In this document: one piece after another, positions 8,085-16,915 of the stretch
How the letters are laid out: every line of letters starts with the position of its first letter
Numbering within the stretch: the first letter of the stretch is position 1
From: Rhizobium lentis
GTDB taxonomy: Bacteria > Pseudomonadota > Alphaproteobacteria > Rhizobiales > Rhizobiaceae
Reading direction: 5' to 3'
Assembly: GCF_014200175.1 (NCBI RefSeq)
Contig: NZ_JACHBD010000019.1
Location: forward strand, 1 to 64,000
Length of the DNA stretch: 64,000 bases
Notes under the pieces: model-generated
What the model saw: the letters and a program-made list of their open reading frames with translations, nothing else
Told to the model about the DNA's origin: nothing
Database searches by the model: none
Made by a program: the position numbers and the translations under genes

Positions 8085-9290
8085 CTACCGCACGATCGTA
8101 AACAGCTCCGCCGGATCGGCAAACCCTTTCAGCCTATGCGCCCCGACCGACAGCACATCCCCTGCCCCGGCGTCCCGACGGAACGGTGCCGACATCAGCA
8201 AGGCCTCTCCCAGTTCGCCGCAGGCGGTCTGGATGCGGCTGACCAGGTTGACGTCGCGGCCGATCAGGGTGAAGTCGAGGCGGCGGCCGGAACCGATATT
8301 GCCGTAGCTGACTTCGCCGTAATGCAGGGCGATGCCGGCCTTCACGCCGATGCCTTCATATTGGAAATGGTCGATCTCATCGAGCATGGCGCGGGCTGCC
8401 GCAAGAGCAGCGCCGCAGGAATGGGCCGCGTCATAGCCGGGGAAGAAGGCGAGCACGGCGTCGCCCATGAATTTCAGCAGCTCGCCGCCCTCGCGGGTGA
8501 TGGCCGGCACGATCCTGTCGAAATAGGCGTTGAGCATGCCGAGCACGGTGCTGCCGGGCAGCCGGTTCGACAGCTCGGTAAAGCCGCGCAGATCGCAGAG
8601 CAGCAGGGCTGCCTCCATCGATTCGATCTCACCCTGGCGGATGCGGCCGGCCAGAATCCGGCTTGCCGTCAGCGGACCGATATAGGTATCGAGCAGGCTG
8701 AGCTCGACCTGGCGAAGAATGCGCAGCTCGCTGGTGTTGCGCAGCGCCGGCAGGATGCGCTCGATCACCTGGCGCTCCGAGACGGTGAAACCGCCCGGCC
8801 GCCTGGTGCCGAAGACGGCGGCGCTGACCGGGCCGTCGACATTGCAGAGAGGCGCGATGACGAGCTGCATCAGGCCGCGATCGGCAAAGACATCGATATG
8901 CTGCCAGCGGCCATGGACGCTTTCGCCAGGCCCGACGATCAGCGGTTCCCTGGTTTCCATGACCTTGCGCAGCGGCGTGTTCGCAATAGCGACCCGCGCG
9001 CCATGTTCGCGGTCATGGATCTCGACCGGCTCGCCTGGCGCCCAAGCAATGGTGCGGCCGATAAACTCCGGATGCAGCGTCATCAGATGCAGGGTCATCC
9101 GATCGACCGGCAGGCCGAGCGCCTGAAGCCGGCGGCCGAGGCCGGAGACGAGGCCGGCTTCATCAAGCGCGTGGCATTCGTCGCCGGAAAGCCACTCGAT
9201 GATCGAGAGCAGCGCGCCTGTGCTGACGGCATGACCAGTGGCCTTTGGCTGAAATCGGTCGAGATCGGGAGCATGGATTGCTGAGGGCAT
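8085..9290 (-). CDS. Class III adenylate/guanylate cyclase with N-terminal sensory-like region
   Basis: 401-aa soluble protein. The C-terminal third is a class III cyclase domain: first metal Asp in LLLCDLRGFTELSNR near 230, second metal Asp in LLKFMGDAVLAFF near 270 preceded by the base-selecting Lys, and the transition-state Asn/Arg in IGRDVNLVSRI near 345. These residues are all kept, so the domain should be active, more likely making cAMP than cGMP. The N-terminal ~200 residues have no transmembrane segment and resemble the regulator-like region found in many rhizobial cyclases; its ligand is unknown. The ribosome site GGAGGAGA is strong. Confidence 0.88.
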   Translation of the reverse strand: MPSAIHAPDLDRFQPKATGHAVSTGALLSIIEWLSGDECHALDEAGLVSGLGRRLQALGLPVDRMTLHLMTLHPEFIGRTIAWAPGEPVEIHDREHGARVAIANTPLRKVMETREPLIVGPGESVHGRWQHIDVFADRGLMQLVIAPLCNVDGPVSAAVFGTRRPGGFTVSERQVIERILPALRNTSELRILRQVELSLLDTYIGPLTASRILAGRIRQGEIESMEAALLLCDLRGFTELSNRLPGSTVLGMLNAYFDRIVPAITREGGELLKFMGDAVLAFFPGYDAAHSCGAALAAARAMLDEIDHFQYEGIGVKAGIALHYGEVSYGNIGSGRRLDFTLIGRDVNLVSRIQTACGELGEALLMSAPFRRDAGAGDVLSVGAHRLKGFADPAELFTIVR

Positions 9291-9313
9291 GGTGTTCTCC
9301 TCCCGGAGACGGG

Positions 9314-10933
9314 TTAGTGGGCGCCACCGCCGGCGAGCTGACCGGGCTTTTTCAGCAGCAGGCTTGCCAGCAGGGCGACGACGAGGGCGACGCCAAGCAG
9401 GAAGAAGGTGTCACTGAAGGCCATGATATTGGCCTGCTTGCGTATCTTGAGCGCGATGGCGACGACGGCCTTGTGGCTGGCGAGCGCCTGATCGCTGACG
9501 CCGTGGCTCATGAAGTAGCCCGTCAGCCTGGCGATGCGATCGCGAGTGGCTTCCTCGAATACCGAGACCGAATGCGTCAGGATGTTCGAATGGAACTGTT
9601 CGCGCTTCGACAGGAAGGTCTGCAGCGAGGCGATGCCGACCGCGCCGCCCAGATTGCGCATCATGTTGAAGAGCGCCGAAGCCGAACCGGCATTCTCCTT
9701 CTCGATGCCTGATGTGGCGATCGCCGACAGCGGCGTGAAGACCAGCGCCTGACCGACGGCGCGGACGATGTTCGGCCAGAAGAGCTGGTCGCTTGCATAG
9801 TCGCCGGTCATGTGGACGTTCATGAAATTCGAGGCGGCGAAGAGGGCAAAGCCGATAACGATCAGCAGCCGGACGTCGAACCGCTTCATCAGACGAGGCA
9901 CCAGCGGGATCAGCAGCAGCTGCGGAATGCCGGTCCACGCGAGAACCATGCCGATCTGCTCGGAATTGTAGCCCTGGATGCGAGTGAGATAGATCGGCAG
10001 CACGAAGACCGAACCGTAAAGCGCGATGCCGAGCAGGAAGTTGGCGACGATGCCGAAACCGAAATTGCGGCGCAGCAGCAGGCGCAGGTTCAACAGCGGC
10101 TGGGCCGTTCTCAGCTCGATGACGATGAACAGGCTCAGCGAGACGGCTGATATAACAGACAGGCGGAGGATGAAATCGGAGCCGAACCAGTCTTCCTTGT
10201 TGCCCTCTTCCAGCACGGTCTGCAGGGCCGCGAGGCCGATCGCCATGGTGATGATGCCTGGCCAGTCGCCCTTGGACAGCAGCTTCACGTTCATCGGCGC
10301 CCGGTCGAGCGAGGCCCAGAGCAAGCCGACCATCAGCGCGCCGGGCACCAGGTTGACGTAGAAGATATGTTCCCAGCCCCAGTTTTCGGTGAGATAACCG
10401 CCGATCGTCGGCCCGATGGCCGGTGCGAAGGTGGCCGACAGGGCAAAGAGCGCCAGGCCGATCGGCTGCTTGGCCTTGGGCAGCAGCGTGATGATGATGG
10501 TGAAGGCCATTGGGATCAACACGCCGCCGGAAAAGCCCTGAATGGCGCGCAGGATGATCATCTGCTGCAGGTTGGCCGCGAAGGCGCAGGCGACCGAGAA
10601 GATCAGGAAGAGGATGGCGTTCGCCAGCAGATAGTTGCGCAGCGAAAAGACCCGCGCCAACCAGCCGCTGAGCGGAATGACGACGATCTCGGCGATCAGG
10701 TAGGAGGTCGAGATCCAGCCGCCGTCATCCGTGCCGGCGCCGATGGCGCCCCGGATATCGGCAAGCGAGGCATTGACGATCTGGATGTTGAGGACCGCCA
10801 TGAAGGCGCCGAGCGTCGAGCCGACGACAGCCGACCACATGCGAAGCGCGCTCATGGCGGCAGGTGTGGCGGGCGCTGCGGCGGCGGGGCGCGCAAGCGA
10901 ATTGCCGTTTGCGGCGATCTGAAGAGTGGCCAT
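9314..10933 (-). CDS. emrB: MFS multidrug exporter, EmrB/QacA (DHA2) family
   Basis: 539-aa inner-membrane transporter with about 14 hydrophobic segments. It shows DHA2 features: TDDGGWISTSYLIAEIVVIPLSGWL (TM2 region), RAIQGFSGGVLIPMAF (TM4) and ALSATFAPAIGPTIGGYL (motif C, typical of drug/proton antiporters). It is the second gene after the HlyD-type adaptor, 72 bp apart on the same strand, so the two form an EmrAB-like pump that would pair with an outer-membrane TolC-like channel encoded elsewhere. An AAGGAGACAGG ribosome site precedes the start. Confidence 0.92.
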   Translation of the reverse strand: MATLQIAANGNSLARPAAAAPATPAAMSALRMWSAVVGSTLGAFMAVLNIQIVNASLADIRGAIGAGTDDGGWISTSYLIAEIVVIPLSGWLARVFSLRNYLLANAILFLIFSVACAFAANLQQMIILRAIQGFSGGVLIPMAFTIIITLLPKAKQPIGLALFALSATFAPAIGPTIGGYLTENWGWEHIFYVNLVPGALMVGLLWASLDRAPMNVKLLSKGDWPGIITMAIGLAALQTVLEEGNKEDWFGSDFILRLSVISAVSLSLFIVIELRTAQPLLNLRLLLRRNFGFGIVANFLLGIALYGSVFVLPIYLTRIQGYNSEQIGMVLAWTGIPQLLLIPLVPRLMKRFDVRLLIVIGFALFAASNFMNVHMTGDYASDQLFWPNIVRAVGQALVFTPLSAIATSGIEKENAGSASALFNMMRNLGGAVGIASLQTFLSKREQFHSNILTHSVSVFEEATRDRIARLTGYFMSHGVSDQALASHKAVVAIALKIRKQANIMAFSDTFFLLGVALVVALLASLLLKKPGQLAGGGAH

Positions 10934-11005
10934 GACCTGTCTCCTTCCTGCTGGTGCGGAAACTTTCCGATGATGGGGTTCGGCGATCTTTCGGAACGAG
11001 AAGGA

Positions 11006-12202
11006 TTATCCGGAGGCCCGGGAAGCCACGCTCTGGGCAGCCTTGGTATCGACTTCGGGCTCGACCGACATGCCCGAGCGCAGCAGTCCGCTCAAGGCCT
11101 CGTCGTCGATGACGATCTTGACGGGGATGCGCTGGACGATCTTGGTGAAGTTGCCGGTGGCGTTGTCAGGCGGCAGCAGCGAGAATTCGAGACCGCTTGC
11201 CGGCGAAACGCTGTCGACATGACCCTTGATCGACATATCGGGAAAACTGTCGACCTTGATCTCGACCGACTGGCCGGGACGGACATAGGTCAGCTGCGTT
11301 TCCTTGAAATTGGCGACGATATAGACTGCGTGCAGCGGCACGACGGCCATCAACTGGGTGCCTGAAGTGACATACTGGCCGACGCGGATCGAGCGGGCGC
11401 CGACCGTGCCGTCGACGGCGGCGACGATGTCGGTGTAAGACAGGTTGAGTTCGGCCTGGTGGGCGGCCGCGGCCGCCCGGTCGCGCTCGGCAACCGCCTG
11501 TTCGCGCTGGCTCCGGAGCACCGGCACCTTGTTTTCAGCCGCGACGAGGGCCGCCCGGTCGCGCTCGACGGCGGCAGCCGCCTGGTCGCGGGCCGACTGG
11601 GTCTGTTCGGCGCGCGACTGGGTGCCGGCGCCGTTGGTGATGAGGCGGGCCGAACGCGCGGCGTCGGACACGGCAAAATCGAGCGAGGCCTGCGAGGCGT
11701 CGATCGTCGCCCTGGCCTGCCCGATGACCGACTGCTGCAGGGCGATCTGGGCATCGATATTGGTGATGGCGGCCTCGGCCGCCTTCAGATCTGCTCTCGC
11801 CTGCGAGAGTGCGGCCTGGAAATCGCGGTCGTCGATGCGGGCAAGCACCTGGCCTGCTTTGACCACGTCGTTGTCGTTGACCAGCACCTGCCTGACATAG
11901 CCGGCGACCTTCGGGGCGACGGTGGTGTAATCGGCCTTCACATAGGCATCGTCGGTGGATTCGATGAAACGGCCGACGGTCCAGTAGCGGTGGCCGAAAT
12001 CACCCGCGAAAGCGACGCCGGCAAGCAGCGCGGCGGCGATGACGGCGCGCTTGACGATGCTGCGGCCGGTCTTTTCAGGCGCGGCGACAACCGGGGTTTC
12101 GGCAGCGGGCATCGCAGGCGCCTGGGCGGCCGGCGCCTCGGCCAAAATCCGCTCGGCCTCTCCGGCACTTTCGAAATCCTGCTTGCGGGGTAGTTCGACC
12201 AT
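11006..12202 (-). CDS. emrA: HlyD/EmrA family membrane fusion protein
   Basis: 398-aa periplasmic adaptor. One N-terminal membrane anchor (about 50-70, KRAVIAAALLAGVAFAG) is followed by a biotinyl-lipoyl-like segment (TTVAPKVAGYVRQVLVNDNDVVKAGQVLARIDD, near 95-127). Next come a long alpha-helical coiled coil rich in Ala, Arg, Gln and Glu (about 130-245) and the returning half-motif and beta-barrel (VDGTVGARSIRVGQYV). The start at 12202 is chosen for its GAAGGAAGAG site; the longer frame reaches into the regulator's promoter. It links EmrB to an outer-membrane exit duct. Confidence 0.9.
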   Translation of the reverse strand: MVELPRKQDFESAGEAERILAEAPAAQAPAMPAAETPVVAAPEKTGRSIVKRAVIAAALLAGVAFAGDFGHRYWTVGRFIESTDDAYVKADYTTVAPKVAGYVRQVLVNDNDVVKAGQVLARIDDRDFQAALSQARADLKAAEAAITNIDAQIALQQSVIGQARATIDASQASLDFAVSDAARSARLITNGAGTQSRAEQTQSARDQAAAAVERDRAALVAAENKVPVLRSQREQAVAERDRAAAAAHQAELNLSYTDIVAAVDGTVGARSIRVGQYVTSGTQLMAVVPLHAVYIVANFKETQLTYVRPGQSVEIKVDSFPDMSIKGHVDSVSPASGLEFSLLPPDNATGNFTKIVQRIPVKIVIDDEALSGLLRSGMSVEPEVDTKAAQSVASRASG

Positions 12203-12281
12203 CGTCTCTTCCTTCGTCTGGCGCCCCGTTTCGGCGAGGCTTGTTCGATGCGAGGGAAGATGCGCTCTGCCATTCACTTTG

Positions 12282-12294
12282 ATAATCTGCTTAT
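12282..12294. promoter_or_regulatory. Candidate LysR box (T-N11-A type)
   Basis: ATAATCTGCTTAT is a short dyad (ATAA-N5-TTAT) in the divergent region between the EmrAB genes and the LysR gene, fitting the T-N11-A shape of LysR-type sites. Assignment is by position and shape only. Confidence 0.35.
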
Positions 12295-12338
12295 ATCGGG
12301 AAGGATCATCAACTCTCAGCGGATAATCCGAGGGCGAT

Positions 12339-13241
12339 ATGGATCGGCTGACAAGCCTTGCAGTCTTCGGCCGGGTGGTGGAATGCGGCGGTTTTTCCGC
12401 TGCCGCGCGCCGGCTCAACATGTCCGTCACCATGGTCGGCAATCATGTGCAATCGCTGGAGGAGCGGCTCGGTGTCAGGCTGCTCAACCGCACGACGCGC
12501 AAGGTCAGCCTCACCGAAACCGGCAAATATTATTATGAGCGCTCGTCGCAGATCCTCGCCGAACTCGATGAGGCGGACCGGACGGCCGGCGCGCTCAGCA
12601 CGACGCCCCGCGGCACGCTCAAGGTCTATACCAGCAGCGCCATCGTGCGTTTCCTGCTGCCTGTGGTCAGCGAGTTCATGGAGCTTTATCCGTCGATCTC
12701 GCTCGATTTCAGCGTCGGCGAAGGGATGGTCGACATGATCGAGGATGGCTACGACCTGGTGATGCGCACCGTGCCGCCGCCGGACTCCTCGCTCATCGCC
12801 CGCAAGCTGACGCCCTGGCGCCATATGCTCGTCTGCTCACCGGCTTATGCCGAAAACCATCCGATGCCGAAGAAGCCGGCCGAGGTCGCTGATCACAATT
12901 GCCTGCAATATGCCTATTACCCCTTTGGCGACGAATGGCGCTTCGAGGATGGCGACGGCAGCAAGGAGAGCGTCAAGATCGGCGGTAATGTCGTCTCCAA
13001 CAGCGCGGAGATGCTGCGTTTCCTGACGCTCAACGGAAAAGGCATCTTCCTGGCGCCAAGCTTCGTCGTGTTCGACGACATCGCCGAAGGGCGGCTGGTG
13101 AAGATCATGCCGGACTACCGGCCGGTGGAATTCAACATCAACGCCGTCTATCCCAACCGCAGCCACCTGCCGACCAAGGTGCGGCTGTTCATCGACCTCT
13201 TGGCCGAGAGGTTTGCGGAGCATCGGAAGTGGATGACGTGA
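12339..13241 (+). CDS. LysR family transcriptional regulator
   Basis: 300-aa LysR-type regulator of the CrgA/DmlR-like group: N-terminal helix-turn-helix (MDRLTSLAVFGRVVECGGFSAAARRLNMS, then GVRLLNRTTRKVSLTETG) and a C-terminal periplasmic-binding-protein-like effector domain starting near 90. It is divergent from the EmrAB-like pair 136 bp away, the usual arrangement for a dedicated regulator of that pump. The inducer is unknown. Confidence 0.9.
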   Translation: MDRLTSLAVFGRVVECGGFSAAARRLNMSVTMVGNHVQSLEERLGVRLLNRTTRKVSLTETGKYYYERSSQILAELDEADRTAGALSTTPRGTLKVYTSSAIVRFLLPVVSEFMELYPSISLDFSVGEGMVDMIEDGYDLVMRTVPPPDSSLIARKLTPWRHMLVCSPAYAENHPMPKKPAEVADHNCLQYAYYPFGDEWRFEDGDGSKESVKIGGNVVSNSAEMLRFLTLNGKGIFLAPSFVVFDDIAEGRLVKIMPDYRPVEFNINAVYPNRSHLPTKVRLFIDLLAERFAEHRKWMT

Positions 13242-13259
13242 GGGGCGCGAGTGTAGCCG

Positions 13260-13420
13260 CCCCCTCTGCCCTGCCGGGCATCTCCCCCGCTAGGGAGGAG
13301 ATTGGCAGGAAGCCATGCCTCGCCTTCCATTTACGGCTCATGACGGCCCGTTGTTTAGGGAAGCCATCGCGCCCATCCGATCTCCCTCCTTGTGGCGGAT
13401 GCCCGGCAGGGCAGAGGGGG
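13260..13420. repeat. Long inverted repeat, intergenic palindromic element
   Basis: Two perfectly complementary 23-bp arms (13260-13282 and 13398-13420), built on CTGCCCTGCCGGGCATC, face each other across 115 bp. They fill most of the gap between the LysR gene and the aminotransferase. No gene is seen in 13242-13535. The structure resembles the dispersed mosaic elements of rhizobial intergenic regions and could fold as a long hairpin or stop transcription from both sides. Confidence 0.75.
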
Positions 13421-13535
13421 TGTATCCCGATCTCAATTCTGCCGGCGGGATCGCGCCGGCCCTGCGCTTGCGCTCCGCGTTCGTCGTTGCAATCGATTCA
13501 CTGGATCGATTGCTCCCTCTCCGCGGGGCCGCTGC

Positions 13536-14423
13536 TCACTCTTCACTTTCGCTTCTTCCGTGGGCCCAGTCCATGTAGAGCTCCAACGCCTTGCGGGTGA
13601 CGGGGCCTTCCTGGAAATCGCGGTCGTCGAGGCGGGTGACGCCGACGACTTTGGAATAGTTGCCGGTGGTGAAGATTTCATCGGCGGCCAGGAAATCCTC
13701 GACGGCCAGGGTTGCTTCCACCACGTCGAAACCGGCCTTGCGGAGCAGGCCGATGACGCGGGCGCGGGTGATGCCGGCGAGGAAGGTGCGATTGGCGGCC
13801 GGCGTCATCACCACGCCGTCGCGGACCATGAAGACGTTCGAAGAGGCGGTCTCGACGACATTGCCGTTCAGGTCGCGCACCAGAGCATTATCGAAGCCGC
13901 GGCTGCGGGCTTCGGCGATCATGCGGCCGCTGTTCGGATAGAGCGAACCGGTCTTCGCCTCGGTCATCGCCGTTTCCGGCGACGGGCGGCGATAGGGCGA
14001 AACGGTGAGGCTGCTGCCGCCATGACGCCCCATCGGCGCCTCGAACAGGCAGAGCGCGAAGCGGGTCGATGCCGCGTCGACAGAGACGATGCTGCCGGGC
14101 GAACCGTGTTCGCCCCAATACATCGGCTTGATGTAGATCGCCGTCGCACCATCGAATTTGCCAACGCCTTCCCAGGCGAGCGCGACGATCTCCTCGGCCG
14201 ACTTCACCGGCTTCAGGCCCATGGCGAGCGCCGAGCGGTTGATGCGCTGGCAATGCAGATCGAGATCCGGGGCGATGCCGTCGAACCAGCGGGCGCCGTC
14301 GAATACCGTGGAGCCGAGCCACATGGCATGCGAGGTCGGCCCGATCAGCGGCGGATTGCCGGGAAGCCATTCCCCATCGACGTGAGTCCAGGTGGTGGAA
14401 CGCGGTGATGTATCGACGGCCAT
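13536..14423 (-). CDS. Class IV aminotransferase (branched-chain amino acid aminotransferase-like)
   Basis: 295-aa PLP enzyme of fold type IV. The PLP lysine is in TEAKTGSLYPNSG (near 158). Other family segments are MWLGSTVFDGARWFDG near 35, ALVRDLNGNVVETASSNVF near 190 and FLAADEIFTTGNYSKVVGV near 250. The likely reaction is transfer of an amino group between a branched-chain amino acid and 2-oxoglutarate, though D-amino-acid or 4-amino-4-deoxychorismate-type activities share the fold. The start at 14423 has AAGGGAGAG upstream and matches the family N-terminus; the longer frame adds 68 residues with no similarity. Confidence 0.88.
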   Translation of the reverse strand: MAVDTSPRSTTWTHVDGEWLPGNPPLIGPTSHAMWLGSTVFDGARWFDGIAPDLDLHCQRINRSALAMGLKPVKSAEEIVALAWEGVGKFDGATAIYIKPMYWGEHGSPGSIVSVDAASTRFALCLFEAPMGRHGGSSLTVSPYRRPSPETAMTEAKTGSLYPNSGRMIAEARSRGFDNALVRDLNGNVVETASSNVFMVRDGVVMTPAANRTFLAGITRARVIGLLRKAGFDVVEATLAVEDFLAADEIFTTGNYSKVVGVTRLDDRDFQEGPVTRKALELYMDWAHGRSESEE

Positions 14424-14671
14424 TGCTGCTCTCCCTTGCATATCCGGGAAAGCAAAAGCCCCGGCGGCAAGCCGGGTCAAGGACAAATCCCGGCCGCAAA
14501 TACGGAAGCAAGAAAATGCCGGGGGATGGCGCCGGGCCGCAATATTCGTGCGCGACAACTGCGGCGTGGGCGACGGGTGCATCAGCAAAAATGATGGAAT
14601 CTCTGTTGGAATGGCTGCCTGCCGCATGGCATCATGGACGCTTGAGCGGAGAGACGTGAAGGAGGACGCCG

Positions 14672-15715
14672 ATGAAAGCCATGTATTACGAAGCCTTCGA
14701 GCAGGCCCCCGAAATCCGCACCCTCCCCGATCCGACGCCGACAGAGGATGGCGTCGTCATAGCGGTCGGCGCCAGCGGGCTCTGCCGCAGCGACTGGCAC
14801 GGCTGGATGGGGCACGATCCCGATATCCGCCTGCCGCATGTGCCGGGGCACGAGCTTGCCGGAAAAGTCGTCGCCACCGGCCGCGGCGTGATGCGCTCCA
14901 AGGTGGGCGACCGGGTGACCGTGCCCTTCGTTTCCGGCTGCGGCCATTGCAGCGAATGCCATTCCGGCAACCAGCAGATCTGCCCGAACCAGTTCCAGCC
15001 GGGCTTCACCCATTGGGGCTCCTTTGCTGAATATGTGGCGATCGACTATTCCGACACCAATCTGGTGCATCTGCCGGATACGATCGACGATGCGACGGCG
15101 GCAAGCCTCGGCTGCCGCTTCGCCACCTCGTTTCGCGCCGTCGCCGACCATGCGCGCACCGGACCCGGCGAATGGATCGCCGTGCATGGCTGCGGCGGCG
15201 TCGGCTTGTCGGCGATCATGATCGCCACTGCGCTCGGCGCCAACGCGATCGGCATCGACATATCGGAGGAGAAACTCGCCTTTGCCAGAGAGTGCGGGGC
15301 GGTGGCGACGGTCAATGCCTCAAGCGTTGCCGACGTGGCCGAGGCGGTGCGCGAGATCACCAAGGGCGGCGCGCATGTCTCGATCGACGCGCTCGGCCAT
15401 CCCACCACCTGCTTCAACTCGATCAAGAACCTGCGCCGCCGCGGACGTCACGTGCAGGTGGGGCTGATGCTTGCCGAGCACGCGACACCGCAAATCCCGA
15501 TGGCTCAAGTGATCAGCAACGAGCTGGAGATCTACGGCAGCCACGGCATGCAGGCCTGGCGCTACGACGCCATGCTGTCGATGCTGGCAGCCGGCAAGAT
15601 CGCGCCGCAAAAGCTGATCGGACGGCGCATCAGCCTCGAGGAGGCCGTGCCGGCGCTGATGGTGCTCGACAAGGCGGAGGGGACGGGAATCAGCGTCATC
15701 ACGCAGTTTTCGTGA
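14672..15715 (+). CDS. Zinc-dependent alcohol dehydrogenase family protein
   Basis: 347-aa medium-chain dehydrogenase/reductase. The catalytic zinc site is C38, H60 and E61 (GLCRSDWHG, PHVPGHELAG). The structural zinc loop has C90, C93, C96 and C104. The Rossmann motif is GCGGVGLSA near 173, followed by ID at the strand end, which suggests NAD(H) use. The substrate is not evident; alcohol, polyol and sulfoacetaldehyde reductases all occur in the group. GAAGGAGG lies upstream of the start. It is divergent from the aminotransferase. Confidence 0.92.
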   Translation: MKAMYYEAFEQAPEIRTLPDPTPTEDGVVIAVGASGLCRSDWHGWMGHDPDIRLPHVPGHELAGKVVATGRGVMRSKVGDRVTVPFVSGCGHCSECHSGNQQICPNQFQPGFTHWGSFAEYVAIDYSDTNLVHLPDTIDDATAASLGCRFATSFRAVADHARTGPGEWIAVHGCGGVGLSAIMIATALGANAIGIDISEEKLAFARECGAVATVNASSVADVAEAVREITKGGAHVSIDALGHPTTCFNSIKNLRRRGRHVQVGLMLAEHATPQIPMAQVISNELEIYGSHGMQAWRYDAMLSMLAAGKIAPQKLIGRRISLEEAVPALMVLDKAEGTGISVITQFS

Positions 15716-15810
15716 GAGAAGTCCGGCCTCTCGCCTGTGGCAAGCACGGGAGGCAGAAAACGGCGTTTATCTCTTCCTCCGACTGAAGAGGGAAGCAAGG
15801 CGAGTGCTAC

Positions 15811-15960
15811 ACGCCTCTTCTCCCCAGCGGGGAGAAGGTGCCGGCAGGCAGATTAGGGGGTGCGCGGCGAAGCCGCGATGCGCTGAACGCAAGCGAAGAG
15901 CAATAGATAGGATGTGCCGTGTGGCCCCCTCATCCGACCCTTCGGGCACCAGCCTGGGCG
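15811..15960. repeat. RIME-like palindromic repeat, in gene-free 15716-16285
   Basis: The element contains a tight stem (CTTCTCCCCAGCGGGGAGAAGG), then GTGCCGGCAGGCAGATTAGGG, and further on an inverted copy of its end (GTGGCCCCCTCATCCGACCC). The same building blocks recur near 31.3, 36.9 and 63.6 kb. It is the only structure I see between the alcohol dehydrogenase and the cupin gene. The rest of the 570-bp gap, to 16285, shows no supported gene. Confidence 0.7.
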
Positions 15961-16285
15961 AGCCGCGGGTCTCGCCCGTCCTTCGGACTGCAAAGAGCGC
16001 GCGCCAATGGATCGCGCCTTCGCCGAGGCTCCAGTGGCGTCGGACGGCCGGAACAGCCGCCGCGTTCTGTGCGCCTCTTCTGTGTCGCCGGAATTAGGCG
16101 CGGGCGGCCGGAAATGCGGCCGTCGCAGCCGGCGGGCCTTGCGAAAATGGCCGGCGGCACCGATATCGCCGTCACCGGCTTGCCGACGGAGATCGTCGCA
16201 AGCCACGACGACAGGGCTGTTGTTAAAGGCGGCGGCAAGCTTTAACGGCTGCCGCGCAAACAAAAACCAAGAAGAAGAAAGAGAC

Positions 16286-16753
16286 ATGATGTCCAACTCA
16301 TTTGTGACAATGCCTGCCGGCGAAGAGGCACGACGCTTTTTCGTCCTCGGCGACCGGATCGAACGACAGGTCCGCATCCGCGGAACCTGGCTCAACGTCT
16401 TCGACGTCACCGTGCCGCCCGGCAGCCGGACACCGAAACATGCTCATGCAAGCCCTGAGGTGTTCCGCATCCTTGAGGGATGCCTGACGATCTGGCGGCT
16501 GACCGACAACGGCCCCGAGGAGATCGAGGCCGGCGCCGGCGACATCGTCACCATCGCGCCCTTCATGGTGCACGGCTACGCCAACCGCGGAAACGTTCCG
16601 GCGGTGTTTTCCGCTGTCGTCGATCGCGACATGGCTGAATTCATCGAAGCGGAAGGCGCAAGCGAGCCACCGCAGACCAGCCCTTCGGCGGAAACCATCG
16701 CCCGCATGACGGCGGCCGCCAATGCCTATGGGATTACCATCCTGGCGGCGTGA
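16286..16753 (+). CDS. Cupin domain protein
   Basis: 155-aa single-domain cupin. Motif 1 is seen as PPGSRTPKHAHASPEVFRILEG (histidines near 49 and 51, Glu at 55) and motif 2 as AGDIVTIAPFMVHGYANRG (His near 93). Together these give the metal-binding residues of the fold. Small cupins are sugar epimerases, dioxygenases or sensors; nothing here decides between them. Two adjacent ATGs (16286, 16289) follow a purine-rich AAGAAGAAAGAG stretch; either could start. A much longer upstream frame has no family support. Confidence 0.82.
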   Translation: MMSNSFVTMPAGEEARRFFVLGDRIERQVRIRGTWLNVFDVTVPPGSRTPKHAHASPEVFRILEGCLTIWRLTDNGPEEIEAGAGDIVTIAPFMVHGYANRGNVPAVFSAVVDRDMAEFIEAEGASEPPQTSPSAETIARMTAAANAYGITILAA

Positions 16754-16915
16754 TGAGACCTTCCGCCTGGTTCGCGCTTGCCGTCTCAGGCATTTCCAAA
16801 GACTGAGGGAACCGACATCGATCTTAAACGACGATGGAAGACGATCGGCGATGCGTATATATAGCCTCGTCGAACGCCTCGCCGCGTCGCCTGATTAATA
16901 ACGAATAGGGTCCCT

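Noticed and set aside
7065..9284. 739-codon open frame on the plus strand opposite nadE and the cyclase gene
   Set aside because: It is antisense to two clearly recognised genes, has no ribosome site, and its translation is the Ala/Gly/Asp/Arg-rich type expected from the complement of high-GC coding DNA.
13242..13535. Inverted repeat considered as ends of an insertion sequence
   Set aside because: The 115 bp between the arms contain no transposase and no target-site duplication is evident.
15914..16285. Upstream extension of the cupin gene by 124 codons
   Set aside because: The added stretch runs through a palindromic repeat and has no cupin or other family similarity; the ATG at 16286 fits the fold.
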